A DNA stretch of 64,000 bases from Lepidostoma basale (Eukaryota; Arthropoda; Insecta; Trichoptera; Lepidostomatidae). The notes beneath the pieces were generated by a model that saw only the letters and a program-made list of their open reading frames with translations, had not been told where the DNA came from and did not search any database. This document shows positions 23,101-32,800 of the stretch, piece after piece; within the stretch, counting starts at the first letter, position 1, and every line of letters begins with the position of its first letter. The translations under genes were made by a program, and so were the position numbers. The stretch covers positions 2,046,001 to 2,110,000 of the forward strand of contig JAHDVF020000875.1 in assembly GCA_022606425.2 (NCBI GenBank), given 5' to 3'.

Positions 23101-26100
23101 ATTTTCTCAATTTGTTTTAGAGTGTTTAAAGGTAGAATTTCCCGAGGATTATGAAAAAGAAACATGGCAGATGACAGACCAGGAGAAACTTGAGAACGTC
23201 CCGGTACTCCAAGAGTTGGGAAATACTCTATTTAATAAAAAGGATCACACACAAGCGGCGAATAACTACTCCGAGGCCATAGCACTCCTAGAACAACTTA
23301 GTTTGAAGTCAGTACAAACAATATATCTTAATTGAACACATGTTTAACACTGAACATAAATATTTTCTATTCATTTCATAACTGCCCACCTTGCCTATTA
23401 TAGAACTAAACATACACATACGCCAAACCCACCCTCGGTACTGATTTAAGAACCCAGATATACAAAGTCTTTTATGATTTACGAACTTCACAGTCTTCCC
23501 AACATCACACACACATTTTCAATAATATATGATATTAATTTATATTTTCATACAGATATGCATATGGTTTTGACATATGGAAAGAATGAATGAAGAAAGA
23601 ATGGTAAAGAAATTATATGTTAACAATGTAAATGGAACCAGAAATAGACGAAGGCCGAGGAAAACGTGGCACGATCAAATAAATCAAATATTGAATGTCG
23701 GCCATGTGAGGAGTCAGAGAAATCGACGCACGTGCATGACACGATGTATGAATGTTGAGGAAGCGAGAGAAATATGTCGGTAAAGAAAAGTGTGGCGGTC
23801 TATTCTTTCTGCCTTCCCCTTCGGAGAGACGGCGTGATGGTTAGTTATATTTGCATATAATTTTATTCAGTGCAATTTTACAACTAGATGTGAAAAGGAA
23901 GGTTTGGATATTAATCCATTAGAATATGATGATACTCCTGTCATTTTTTAACTTGTATTTACCATAATTTATTTGCAGTTAAAACACATTGGTCTCCAAC
24001 TAGGGTTGGCTACAGCTTAGATAGATAGTTCCAGTAAGGGACTAAAGTAAAAAGCTTTTTAAAATACGTTAATATATAAGCTGCAAATGTATTCTGCCGC
24101 AGTTAGAAACCAATTTTTTTGACTGAAAATGTAATCAGCGGCACTGTAGGAGTTAAGATGAAACGGATTTGCCCTTCGTCGCATAACAACATTTGTTATA
24201 TATTGCTCAGTAACTCGTGTATTGTTAGAATACAATATAATATGAAGAATCTTCTTCTTCTTCTTAAACAGCCGTTGTCATCCACTACTGGACATAGGCC
24301 TCCCCCTAACTTCTCCACGTATTCATGCCTTGTGCCTTTCGCAAAAAAAACTTTTTTTTTATGAATTAAAACACTGTTTTCTCCACTTTTGAGTTTATTT
24401 TTCTCGACATGTTTCGAAGGCTTACACCTTCATCATCGGGAGAAAGATATAAACTAACCAAAATGATTACAAACTGAGTGCAAGGACCTAGAATTATATA
24501 TAACATGTGTTAGTTAACGTGGCTAGTACTAGGGAGATAACAATAGACACATCAATGGGTTAAATTTTGAAAGGATTTTTAGATGGAAGTATTGAGTTGA
24601 GGATGTTTTATTGCTCTAAGGCTATTGGGGATAGTTTATATTTTAAGACAAAACAAATGGACATTGACACAAGTTGGAAAAATATTACTTTTGCACAATA
24701 GAATTTTTAACAAAAATCCGTCTCACAGTTTTATGATTGTACAAAAGAAATGACAAAATTATTTAAAAAGTAACACATTTACTTTGTGCCCCTATAATAT
24801 TGTTCTCCCGATGATGTAAGCCTTCGAAACACGTTGAGAAAAATAAATTCAAAAGTGGAAATAACAGTGTTTTAATTCATAAAAATTCGTCATTATGGAA
24901 TTCCACAGTGTTAACGCCTTAATTTTATCTAAAATTAATAAGATAGTTTTATTTCATTATTATATTTAAGAACATGCATTCTCTAATGATAGACGACGTC
25001 GGGGGGAACCAACATGAAGATTATGTGTAAAATAGTATATTTCCTATCGTAATATTCCAATTAAATGTATTTTTCTTGTTATAGAGAGAAACCACACGAT
25101 GAAGAATGGAAGAAACTGGAAGATATGAAAATTCCATTGCTGTTGAACTTTTCTCAATGTAAACTTATTGAAGGGGACTACTACGCTGTTATTGAACACT
25201 GTACCACTGTTCTTAAGGCTGATCCAGGTAAATATCATCTTGGAAATATTCCGCTCACACTTTAAACAGGACAAGCGCCAATTAGATATTAATTTAGAAC
25301 AGTTAGAAAAGAAGATATCTGGGTTACTCACGCGCTAACCAATTGCAACAAAACTCAACGCCTCAGCATATGCAAAATACTGCCAGAAAATCAACAGTCT
25401 ACCCCGTTTCTCCATGACTTTATCACCGGAGACGACAAATGGGTCCTTTATCATGATATTTAAAAAAAGAAACAATGGTCAAACCCCAATTCCAACACAA
25501 AAATCAGGACTACATCCTCGGAAAGCATTATTGTGTGTGTGTGTGTGGTTGGATTCGAAAGGCCAAATTGTTACCACAGCCGTCCATTGTGAACAGATAG
25601 ATAAGTTAAATGCGATGTTAAAAGAAATTAGACTTGCTCTTGTGAATAGAAGGAATATCATTCTTCAATATGACAACACCCAGTCACATGTTGCCGATAT
25701 AACCCGGAAAAAAAATTCAAGATCTTGCCTGGGATATTTTATTCTTCCACCTTATTCTTCGGACTTGGCACCGGGCGACTATCATTTGTTTCGCTCTTAA
25801 AAAATGCAATTAAGGAACAAAAAAATTGACAATATCGAAGAACTGAAATCAGGTCTCTCGGAATTCTTCATATATACACCAAAAGCAGTTTATGAGAGAG
25901 GAATTTTAGATTTAGTATAGATTATACTGGAAATTGCTTTGTATTAAAAATATTAATAAATAATAAATAAAAATAAAGTTAAAATTTTTCTATAAAATCG
26001 ACATTAATTCCGGGAACACCTAATAGATTGTCCTGCCCCTTTATACATTAGTGGCTTGTTGGTATCTCAGACAAAAACTAAGCATGTTCTGTGTTCTGAT

Positions 26101-26560
26101 GATTTACATATATATAATTTATTTCTTCTTATTCTTCTTCTTTTTGGTACTACATCCCGGTGTGGAATTTAGTCTCCTCCACAAGTCATCCTCTGGCTTC
26201 TGTCCCTGGCCATCCCTCTCCATTCTCCAGGTCTTTCCAGTTTCCTCCAATCGTCCTGCCTCCCTCCCTCTTATTTTTAAAATATGGTAACCAAATCTAA
26301 ACACGCTAATTACTTGTTTAGTATTTATATGTACATATCTTATTATTTTTAATGCAGATAATGTAAAAGCTCTATACAAGAGAGCAAAGGCAAACATGGC
26401 AGCTTGGAGTCCAGATGCTGCAGTTAGTGACTTCACAAGACTCAAATCTTTGGATCCCTCTCTAGTCACTGTTATCAACAAGGAACTGAAGACAATACAG
26501 GAAATGAGGAAAGCCAAGGACATGGAAGACAAGGAAAAACTCAAAGGCCTCTTTGGGTGA
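20105..26560 (+). CDS. AIP: AH receptor-interacting protein (AIP)-type FKBP/TPR co-chaperone, complete, 6 exons
   Basis: Exons: 20105-20191, 20282-20467, 21582-21747, 23121-23307, 25085-25227, 26358-26560. All junctions are GT-AG and phases agree, giving 323 residues (human AIP is 330). Residues from about 25 to 160 form the FKBP-like prolyl-isomerase fold (GKKEPMVLVLGKKFKLEVWE, then MAIGEIAEFTVDKS). From about 175 to the end lie three TPR units: LGNTLFNKKDHTQAA; LLLNFSQCKLIEGDYYAVIE; VKALYKRAKANMAAW. AIP proteins hold HSP90 clients such as the aryl hydrocarbon receptor in the cytosol. In mammals the FKBP domain is thought to be catalytically weak. The introns hold a nested SINE, an RTE/BovB reverse-transcriptase fragment and a mariner fragment. 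No canonical AATAAA was seen just downstream. Confidence 0.94.
20741..21107 (+). mobile_element. RepB fragment split by a SINE (AIP intron 2)
   Basis: RepB sequence runs 20741-20848, stops at AAGTATGTCAG and resumes at 21069 (ATGCCAGGAAAGAACAGTG). The interruption is the SINE at 20849-21068. The target duplication is 7 bp with one mismatch (ATGTCAG/ATGCCAG). The SINE is therefore younger than this RepB copy. Confidence 0.85.
20849..21068 (+). mobile_element. tRNA-derived SINE, nested in RepB
   Basis: The head has a box A (TGGCAGGGTGG) and a diverged box B (GTTCAATTCC). The body contains AATTCACGTGACAATAAAAT and CACATGTCATGAGAATC, and A-rich tracts close it. The head cannot close a tRNA acceptor stem, so it is not a functional tRNA gene. 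Confidence 0.85.
21841..22040 (+). mobile_element. tRNA-derived SINE (AIP intron 3)
   Basis: Box B TTCGATTCCCGG is intact. Part of the linker (TCTTTGGYCTGG) is missing relative to other copies. There is no clear poly-A end. Confidence 0.8.
22085..23110 (-). mobile_element. RTE/BovB-like LINE reverse-transcriptase fragment (AIP intron 3)
   Basis: About 1 kb on minus. The 5' side (near 23100) reads WQKAFDTINKDAILAAL, then the polymerase palm. The catalytic FADD box is present as FAYDIVLI, so the second aspartate is lost (about 22785). The family tail RWTRRVVKWRPREDKRNRGR and RWSDDIRRIAGNW ends near 22095. Frames are broken. The element ends only about 10-15 bp before the AIP exon 4 acceptor. 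Confidence 0.85.
23571..23850 (+). mobile_element. RepB LINE 3' end (AIP intron 4)
   Basis: An open frame of 68 codons from MERMNEERMVKK to VEEAREICR, then a frameshift and the GTGATGGTTAGTTA terminus. Confidence 0.9.
23979..24156. mobile_element. piggyBac-like MITE, diverged copy (AIP intron 4)
   Basis: TTAA bounds both ends. The inside (ACTAAAGTAAAAAG, GCTGCAAATGTATTCTGCCGC) matches the copies at 30639-30839 and 38214-38444. The left terminus has drifted. Confidence 0.6.
24262..24345 (-). mobile_element. RepC 3' UTR stub (AIP intron 4)
   Basis: An 80-bp RTE/BovB tail (CCACTACTGGACATAGGCCT, shared with 3680 and 22100), cut by the start of a fold-back element. Confidence 0.7.
24352..24890. 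repeat. fold-back element with hammerhead-like arms (AIP intron 4)
   Basis: The inverted arms, 24355-24440 and 24800-24890, share ATTAAAACACTGTT, TTTATTTTTCTCGACATG and CTTCATCATCGGGAGAA. About 360 bp of loop separates them. On minus, the left arm ends GAAACATGTCGAG. The right arm carries substitutions (GAAACACGTTGAG). The same arms form a tight hairpin at 34.2 kb. Confidence 0.75.
25290..25935 (+). mobile_element. mariner transposase fragment (AIP intron 5)
   Basis: In one frame, EDIWVTHALTNCNKTQRLSI leads to FITGDDKWVLYHDI, holding the first catalytic Asp. After a frameshift comes ILQYDNTQSHVA (second Asp), then LPPYSSDLAPGDYHLF (third Asp). The D,D34D layout is that of mariner. At least one frameshift and stops inactivate it, and clear TIRs were not found. 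Confidence 0.85.
26125..26290 (-). mobile_element. LINE tail fragment (AIP intron 5)
   Basis: The minus-strand reading is REAGRLEETGKTWRMERDGQ, then a stretch typical of a retrotransposon 3' end, followed by an AAGAAG tail. It lies about 70 bp before the last AIP exon. Confidence 0.5.
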
Positions 26561-26744
26561 AACAATGTATGACTGAATTTCAAAAATATTGTGTCAAAAT
26601 CGGTACTACATTTTATTATTGTTTTTAATATTTTTGCGGTATTAACATAATTTATGTATGTTTTTTTCCAAATTTAAAAATGAGCACCAAAAGTAAAACA
26701 AAATGGTAAACTAAATACGTCATTCGAAAGAAATTTTTCTGCTC

Positions 26745-26992
26745 TATAAGATACACCAGAGAAAGAATGAGTGACGGAGCTAATAATAAAGGAAGGCTGA
26801 GGAAAACGTGCAATGATTAAATCAATCAAATATTAAATGTCGGTCATGTGAGGAGTCGGAGAAATCGATATGCATGCATGACAAAATCTATGAATGTAGA
26901 GGAATCGAGAGAAGTATGCCAGGACAGAACAGTGTGGCATTCTGCATACCCCTCCAGAGAGACGGCGTGATGGTTAGTTAGTTAGTTAATTA
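26745..26992 (+). mobile_element. RepB LINE 3' end (downstream of AIP)
   Basis: A diverged C-terminal tail with a small deletion before the terminal block. It ends in GTTAGTTAGTTAATTAG. Confidence 0.85.
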
Positions 26993-27059
26993 GTAAGATA
27001 GTGTTGGCTTTTGTGTTATACTCAAATATATATTATTTTATTTGATTACTTCTTACCTA

Positions 27060-27430
27060 CGTAGTCAGGCTGGCATCTCTTGGGTGGTCGACTCCCAGCT
27101 ATCCCTCCATCTCTTTGGCGGTCTTCCGGAGGGACGGTAGCCAACAGGAATCTGATGCGTCACTACGTGTGAGATTCTGAAGGGATCCATCCTCTGCACG
27201 TGTGCATTCTAGTATCTTCTGCGTTGTCTGCCCCTTCTTACGATATATTCCATCTAGCAGATTTCACGGATAGCCGTGTAACTCACCCTATCTCGAAGAG
27301 TCTTTCCTGCTATCATTCTCAGTGTCCGCATCTCTGCCACCCCCTCTTTAGCCTTCGTTCTTGTGGTATCCACTCTGGTTTCAATGCTATATGTCAGTTT
27401 CAGGTCTCAATGTTGCACATTTGATTACAA
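27060..27430 (-). mobile_element. RepH LINE tail fragment
   Basis: A minus-strand LINE C-terminus corresponding to the better copy at 61555-61945 (ERMRTLRMIAGKTLRDR-like wording). It is broken by stops. Confidence 0.65.
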
Positions 27431-27684
27431 GTCTTCAAAATGGAATGTCAAGTAGACGAAAGTGGGTATTTTCGACACCTTCTGTTCGCGTTTTGTCCAT
27501 TCGGTGCACATTTTTTAATTTGGAATAAACTAATGTAATTTATGTTAACACTAATATTCACTTATCCCTTATTATATACTATGAAATATAATTTCTATAT
27601 TTTTTATTGAACTGTTTAACTACTTAATAGATTTATTTGTTGATTATAAATTGTTGGCTCTGTTAACCAAAACTTGTCTTCTTC

Positions 27685-27860
27685 TTTGTGTCATGCCGGG
27701 TCTCCCCGGTGTGGATTGTAACTTGTTAGTATGTCCCTGATTTGCACAGTTCTAAAAATAGTGCCTCGACTGTTCTAATCCCCGTCCAATCCTGTATGTT
27801 CCGGAGACAGAGATCTGTCTTCTCCCCATACCTCGACAACACTCTATTTTATTATATTAT
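27685..27860 (-). mobile_element. unassigned LINE tail fragment
   Basis: A moderately GC block (CCGGGTCTCCCCGGTGTGG onwards) resembling the end of a retrotransposon. I cannot place it in a family. Flanking DNA, 27430-27685 and 27860-28205, shows nothing recognisable. Confidence 0.35.
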
Positions 27861-28205
27861 CATACTAACTTGTCTGTTACATTGTTGTGTAATGAATGTG
27901 CGGTACATGTGCAATCTGTTGTGTAAGGTGTAATATTACTTTAAAAAATATTTATGATGTATAAACACCAATCATGTCGTTGATCGATAGGTTTGTAACC
28001 ATCCATGTAAAGAGTTGGTAAAAATAACATAATAAAATTATGTTATTATGCATTTAGTCATGTACATATGAAAGTAGTTGTGATTTGAATAATTAATTTT
28101 ATTATATATTTACATATTGTAAAGTATAAATTTCAAATATTTTAATCCCTGTGAAGTTCAAAATAAAAATCATTTAAAAAAAAGAATTCAAACAGTCTTA
28201 AAAAA

Positions 28206-28296
28206 TACCGCATTTTACGGACTATAAAAACGCACTTAATTGTTCAAAAATTGCCTCCAAATTTGAGGTGCGTCTTATAGTCCGTAAATTACGGTA
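28206..28296. mobile_element. 91-bp MITE with near-complete inverted repeats
   Basis: The left end TACCGCATTTTACGGACTAT mirrors the right end, whose complement reads TACCGTAATTTACGGACTAT. The match continues to ACGCAC, leaving a loop of only about 25 bp. TA at both edges suggests a Tc1/mariner-type insertion. Superfamily not established. Confidence 0.8.
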
Positions 28297-28394
28297 AAAA
28301 TATTAATTATGTGTATTTGTTTAATGTTTTATTATATAAATAAAAGATAATACTTTACAAAAATAAAGCTCACACTTGTAAAACAAAATATTTG

Positions 28395-28400
28395 TTTATT
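28395..28400 (-). terminator. polyadenylation signal AATAAA
   Basis: AATAAA on minus lies 56 nt past the stop of the exon at 28596-28456. It suggests that this exon ends a real transcript. Confidence 0.45.
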
Positions 28401-28455
28401 AAACATGTTACACATACAAAATATATAATTGTTACTGTCCACATAGAGGTACATT

Positions 28456-28596
28456 TCATATCTCCGTTAAAGGTTCTTCAATAAGCTCTGCCTTTACTAA
28501 TTCCGTTTCGATCTCCTCTTCTTTCACCGTAGGAGGCTCCACGGAGCCCTCAATACTCGGATTTTTGACGATAGTGCTATTTATCGCGGACAGCTC
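28456..28596 (-). CDS. possible alternative last exon of the TRMT2A homologue
   Basis: A clean acceptor (GATGATTTCAG) precedes an open frame of 46 codons beginning ELSAINSTIVKN and rich in Glu and Val. It ends in TGA and is followed by AATAAA. It could be reached from a phase-0 donor late in TRMT2A exon 10, but the candidates are weak (for example GAAGAG/GTTGCT). The best-looking donor there (GTATCT) is phase 1 and would create an immediate stop. It may instead belong to another transcript. The acidic tail shows no known domain. Confidence 0.45.
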   Translation of the reverse strand, partial: ELSAINSTIVKNPSIEGSVEPPTVKEEEIETELVKAELIEEPLTEI

Positions 28597-28736
28597 CTGA
28601 AATCATCAATTAAAATATAATAAGAATGTGGAAATAATTGTACCATAAATTCTCATATTTTTTTAAATAAGAACCTCTTGCAACGATAATATTAACTTGA
28701 AACTCGAACAAAGAATGATTTAATTTTATATATGGT

Positions 28737-29300
28737 CTGTTCTACTATATGGCTGTGAAACTTGGACTCTGAAAGTGAATGTAATGACCTGGTTGGAGGC
28801 GTTTGAGATGTGGATATAACGCAGAATGCTCCATATACCGTGGACCGATAGGGTCAGTAATGCAGACCTACTACAGAGAGCCAGAGCCAATAAAGAGCTG
28901 TTGTCGAGTGTGAAAGTTAGAAAGGTCTCATATTTGGGTCATTATTATTATTTATTATTATTCTGATGATATATATAAGTGCGCCGTTTTGTAAAATCAA
29001 TTACTCCAAGGGCGCACTAGGAAATGACTGACCAAACAGTGCAGTCTTTAGAAGTTTCTTAAATTTAACGTCACTATCCTCATACTCAATACTAACATGG
29101 AGGCCATTCCACACCAACGGACCCGCATGTCATGTGCTAAGGGCAGAAAAATACCACCTCCTTCCACTGATAATAATGATGTCGAGGAGTTGGTAGAAGG
29201 CAGTTGTCCTGGCTGCGGAACATATAAGGATGGACAGGAATCACCAGAGTTCAGAACCTGTTCCAAGTGACACAGGACAGAGATGCCTTTTCCAGGAATG
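28737..29300 (+). mobile_element. RepE LINE tail fragments, rearranged
   Basis: Two pieces (28737-28935 and about 29095-29290) match the intact tail at 46713-47135: CETWTLKVNVMTW, SNADLLQRARANKELL, then RWKEVVFFCP-side sequence. About 150 bp of other DNA separates them. A RepB copy follows. Confidence 0.7.
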
Positions 29301-29319
29301 TAGAGGGGATAAAGTATTA

Positions 29320-29620
29320 TGAACAAAATTATGAAAGGATCACTGTGTTGGTTTGGATACATGGATGAAAAGAGAATGGTTAAGAAAGTTTACGTTAATT
29401 ATGTAAATGGAGTACATGGTCGAGGAAGAACGAGAAAAACATGGCATAACCAAATTAATCAAATTTTAAAGGTCGGCAATGTTTGAAGTCAGAAAAATCG
29501 ATATGGGAGTATGACTCGCTGTATGAATGTGGAAGAAGCTACAGGTGTGTCAGGATAGAGTAGTGTGGCTGTCCATTCTCTCTGCCTAGGCTTCTGGAGA
29601 AACGGTGTGATGGTTTGTTT
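29320..29620 (+). mobile_element. RepB LINE 3' end
   Basis: From a MNKIMKGSLCWFGYMDEK-like start to CGGTGTGATGGTTTG, with frame breaks. It belongs to the subgroup with a TTTGTTTG rather than GTTAGTTA tail. Confidence 0.85.
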
Positions 29621-29706
29621 GGAAACTTTGTGTTTGTTCTCTTTAAAATTGTGTTCGAGTGAGTTATAACTGTTGCCATCACAATATATGATCACAATAA
29701 CAAAGG

Positions 29707-29783
29707 TGGAATGGGGAATGTTGTAATTACATAAAGCGTGAGCTTAACCCAACCAATGACAGGTCATAAGTCCTGTAAACACC
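29707..29783. repeat. short dispersed repeat, inverted copy at 55395-55470
   Basis: Shares AACCCAACCAATGACAGGTC and AAGTCCTGTAAAC with the second copy. It lies immediately downstream of the TRMT2A stop. Family unknown. Confidence 0.55.
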
Positions 29784-29827
29784 TTGATCATCCATGTTCA
29801 GTTTCCAGTTTACGTCTTCGTCTCTAT

Positions 29828-32800
29828 TTAGATACAATTAAAATCATAATATAAGTGTTTAGCAACCTCTTCCGGAACCCTCTCGAAAAGCATGACAAGC
29901 TCCGTGTGTTTGGTGAAGGGGAACATGTCCACAGCGACAGCTCGGGTAGCGATGAACGGATCCCCGTGCATAGTCTTGGAGCTGGCCCTTCCAAGGTCCA
30001 CGAAGTTCTTGATGGCAGCGTACGGGTCGCAGGACAGGAAGACGAGCCTCTTGATCTGATCCATTCGCCGTAACTGAGTTATTGCACGCATGTCTAAAAG
30101 TAACAATATATTTGAAAAAGCACATCTCCAATTAAAAATACTTCATAAACATTAAAACAACAAACATGCCTTTTCAAGAACGTGGTATGATTGTAAGATA
30201 ATTCAAAGTGTATCATTTTTTTTTCGTTCTTGCTATGATTTTACATTTATTTAGTCACAATCTAAAATCACAAAAATGAAACATTAAAAAATAACTTAAA
30301 TATTCAAATTGTAAATCTCAAGTCTAAAAAGTTTGTGAGCATTCATTGGAACAAAGGATTTTTAATCTAAAGTGAAGCTGAAGGCCTCAAAGATTCAACC
30401 GATTTTATCTGATCAATAAACTTGAATTGTCGCCTTAATCATTATTCAAAATATAATTATAAGATACAGATCATTAGGTCTGCCTCCCTAGAACGGGCCT
30501 CAGTTGGCAGTTACTAAAACCATGTACTTGGTAAATGATTAATAGTTAAGATAAACGCTTCAAATTAAATTAAGAGGTTATGACAAGAAATATTTTTTTA
30601 TGATAAAAATATTCAAAAAAGAGAATGAAATATGTGAATTAACCCCCATTGTGTCTGGCTTCATTTACAGTAAATAAATGAATTTCGAACTGCCATTGAC
30701 TACATTTGCAGTTAAGACAGATAGTCCCAGTTCATCATAATATAACCTACAATTAAGAAGTAAGAAACTAAAGTAAAAAGGTTTTTAGATACATTCAAAT
30801 ACGAGTTGCAAATAAAGTCAGTCGCACTATATGGGTTAAAAATCATCTATCTAATAAGCTAATGAAAAAATTATAATTAAAAAATAGCCATGTATCCAGT
30901 GGCGGTACTCTCATAGAAGCCCAGAAGCCCGGCTTGCGTAAGAAATTTTGAATCAAAATCTCTTCTGGCTTACAGAGGTTCAGCTCTTATGGCTATTCCT
31001 CTTGCGTCTGATGGGAACATTGTTGGAAGGTGATTTGGTGGGTTGTTGGTTTATGCGGGGTAGAATGTCCCTTATTTTTCAAAGTTTTAATTTTACAATT
31101 CATAGGTTTTATTCATTTGGACCTAAAACATCCGAAAACATTTTTACATCCACTAACTTCTTAACATAATTAGTGGACGCTAAAAAGAAGGTTACTAGCT
31201 TAAAAGCTGTTGACCTAATGACAGACTTTCATGGTTTGACTGCCGCAGATGAATAACATAAGCAATTCATATTATGTTGTGTGCAAGAACATAGAAAAAT
31301 TTACCCAGACTGTAAAAATAGAGACTTTGAAGAGGAAATATCCAAGTAAATAAATATAAATTTGGATCTTTTTTGATAATCACAAGAAAAGCATTATATA
31401 CATATGTGTTTTCATCAATATTTATCTAACATTATGGTTTTAAGTGATCACCTACGACTACATTTAAGAGACACCTAAAGCAGCTATTTTCTAAAACTTT
31501 GAGGCCAAGTCAGCACGGGTTAGAATTAACGTAGGAAGTGGAAATTCTGTATTTGGGTAACTAAGACTATTAAACATAATTAGGGAGTATGCGTTTTTTG
31601 GCCCATATAAGGGACACCCTAATGCGGGGGCATGATTACTTAGATTTGGGGGTTTTGATTCAAAATTTCTTACGCAAGCCGGGCTTCTATGGGAGTACCG
31701 CCACTGCATGTATCAAACGCTAATAATAATAAATGTTAAACATACGCAAACCAGCTCGGGGGGGATCTACAATAGCGATGACGTCTTCATTCGTAGCCCG
31801 CGCCACCACACTGGACAGGACGTCTTCTGCTCTCCCCACAAAGAAGTCAGCATTGCTGATGTTGTTAGAAAAGGCGTTGAACTTAGCATCTGTGATGGCT
31901 TCCGGGATCAACTCCAAACCTAACACTTGATTGCAGTGCTGAAATATAATATACGCAACTTTAAAGAAATGAATGTTTCAAAGTAACAAAAAAATTATTC
32001 ACACGTTATAATGAATCAATTTTAATAAGAATGATTATTTGTTCTTACTTTGGAAAAGCAGAGACCTATGGTTCCCGTACCACAGCAGATATCCACGACT
32101 GTGGAGGTAGGTTTGGGAGCGGCTAGATCTATGGCTGTCTGGTACAATTTCTCAGCACCCGCAGTATTTATCTGGGTACATAAGTTTTACACAAAAATGA
32201 CACTTTGAAAATCAGATAAACTATTATAATGAATAACTTCCAAAAAAGCCAAGATGGCAGTGCACAATGGTGTTCTTGTGCCGATTCTTATGTATGGAAG
32301 TGAAGCATGGAACTGGCAAAAGAAGGATGAAAGTAGAATAAATGCAGTAGAAATGAGATCTCTAAGACGAATGTGTGACAACTCTGTATATGATAGAGTG
32401 ACAACTGCAAGTATAATAAGTGAATGTGGTGCGAATGAAAGTGTTATGAATAAAATAAGGAAAGGGTCATTAATATGGTTTGGACACATGGAAAGAATGA
32501 GTGAAGACAGAATGGTAAAGAAGGTGTATGTAAACGGCGTGAACGGAGCTAGAAATAGAGGAAGGCCGAGGAAAACGTGGCATGATCAAATCAATCAAAT
32601 ATTGAATGTTGGTCACGTGAGGAGTCGGAGAAATCGACGTGCGTGCATGACAAGATGTATGAATGTAGAGGAAGCGAGAGAAGTATGTCAGGACAGAACA
32701 GTGTGGCGTTCCATTCTTTCTGCCTACCCCTCCGGAGAGACGGCGTGATGGTTAGTTAGTTAGTTATGAATAACTATTTTGAAATGTTTAAATGAAACGA

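Noticed and set aside
28206..28296. Transcription terminator hairpin
   Set aside because: Inverted ends with TA borders fit a MITE, and eukaryotic genes do not use such terminators.
29855..30131. Open frames overlapping TRMT2A exon 10 in other frames
   Set aside because: They are shadows of the methyltransferase exon, which has the SCDP motif in the correct frame.
32750..32767. Telomere-like repeats (GTTAGTTAGTTA, also at many other sites)
   Set aside because: The insect telomere repeat is TTAGG. These are four-base repeats always located at the 3' end of RepB copies.
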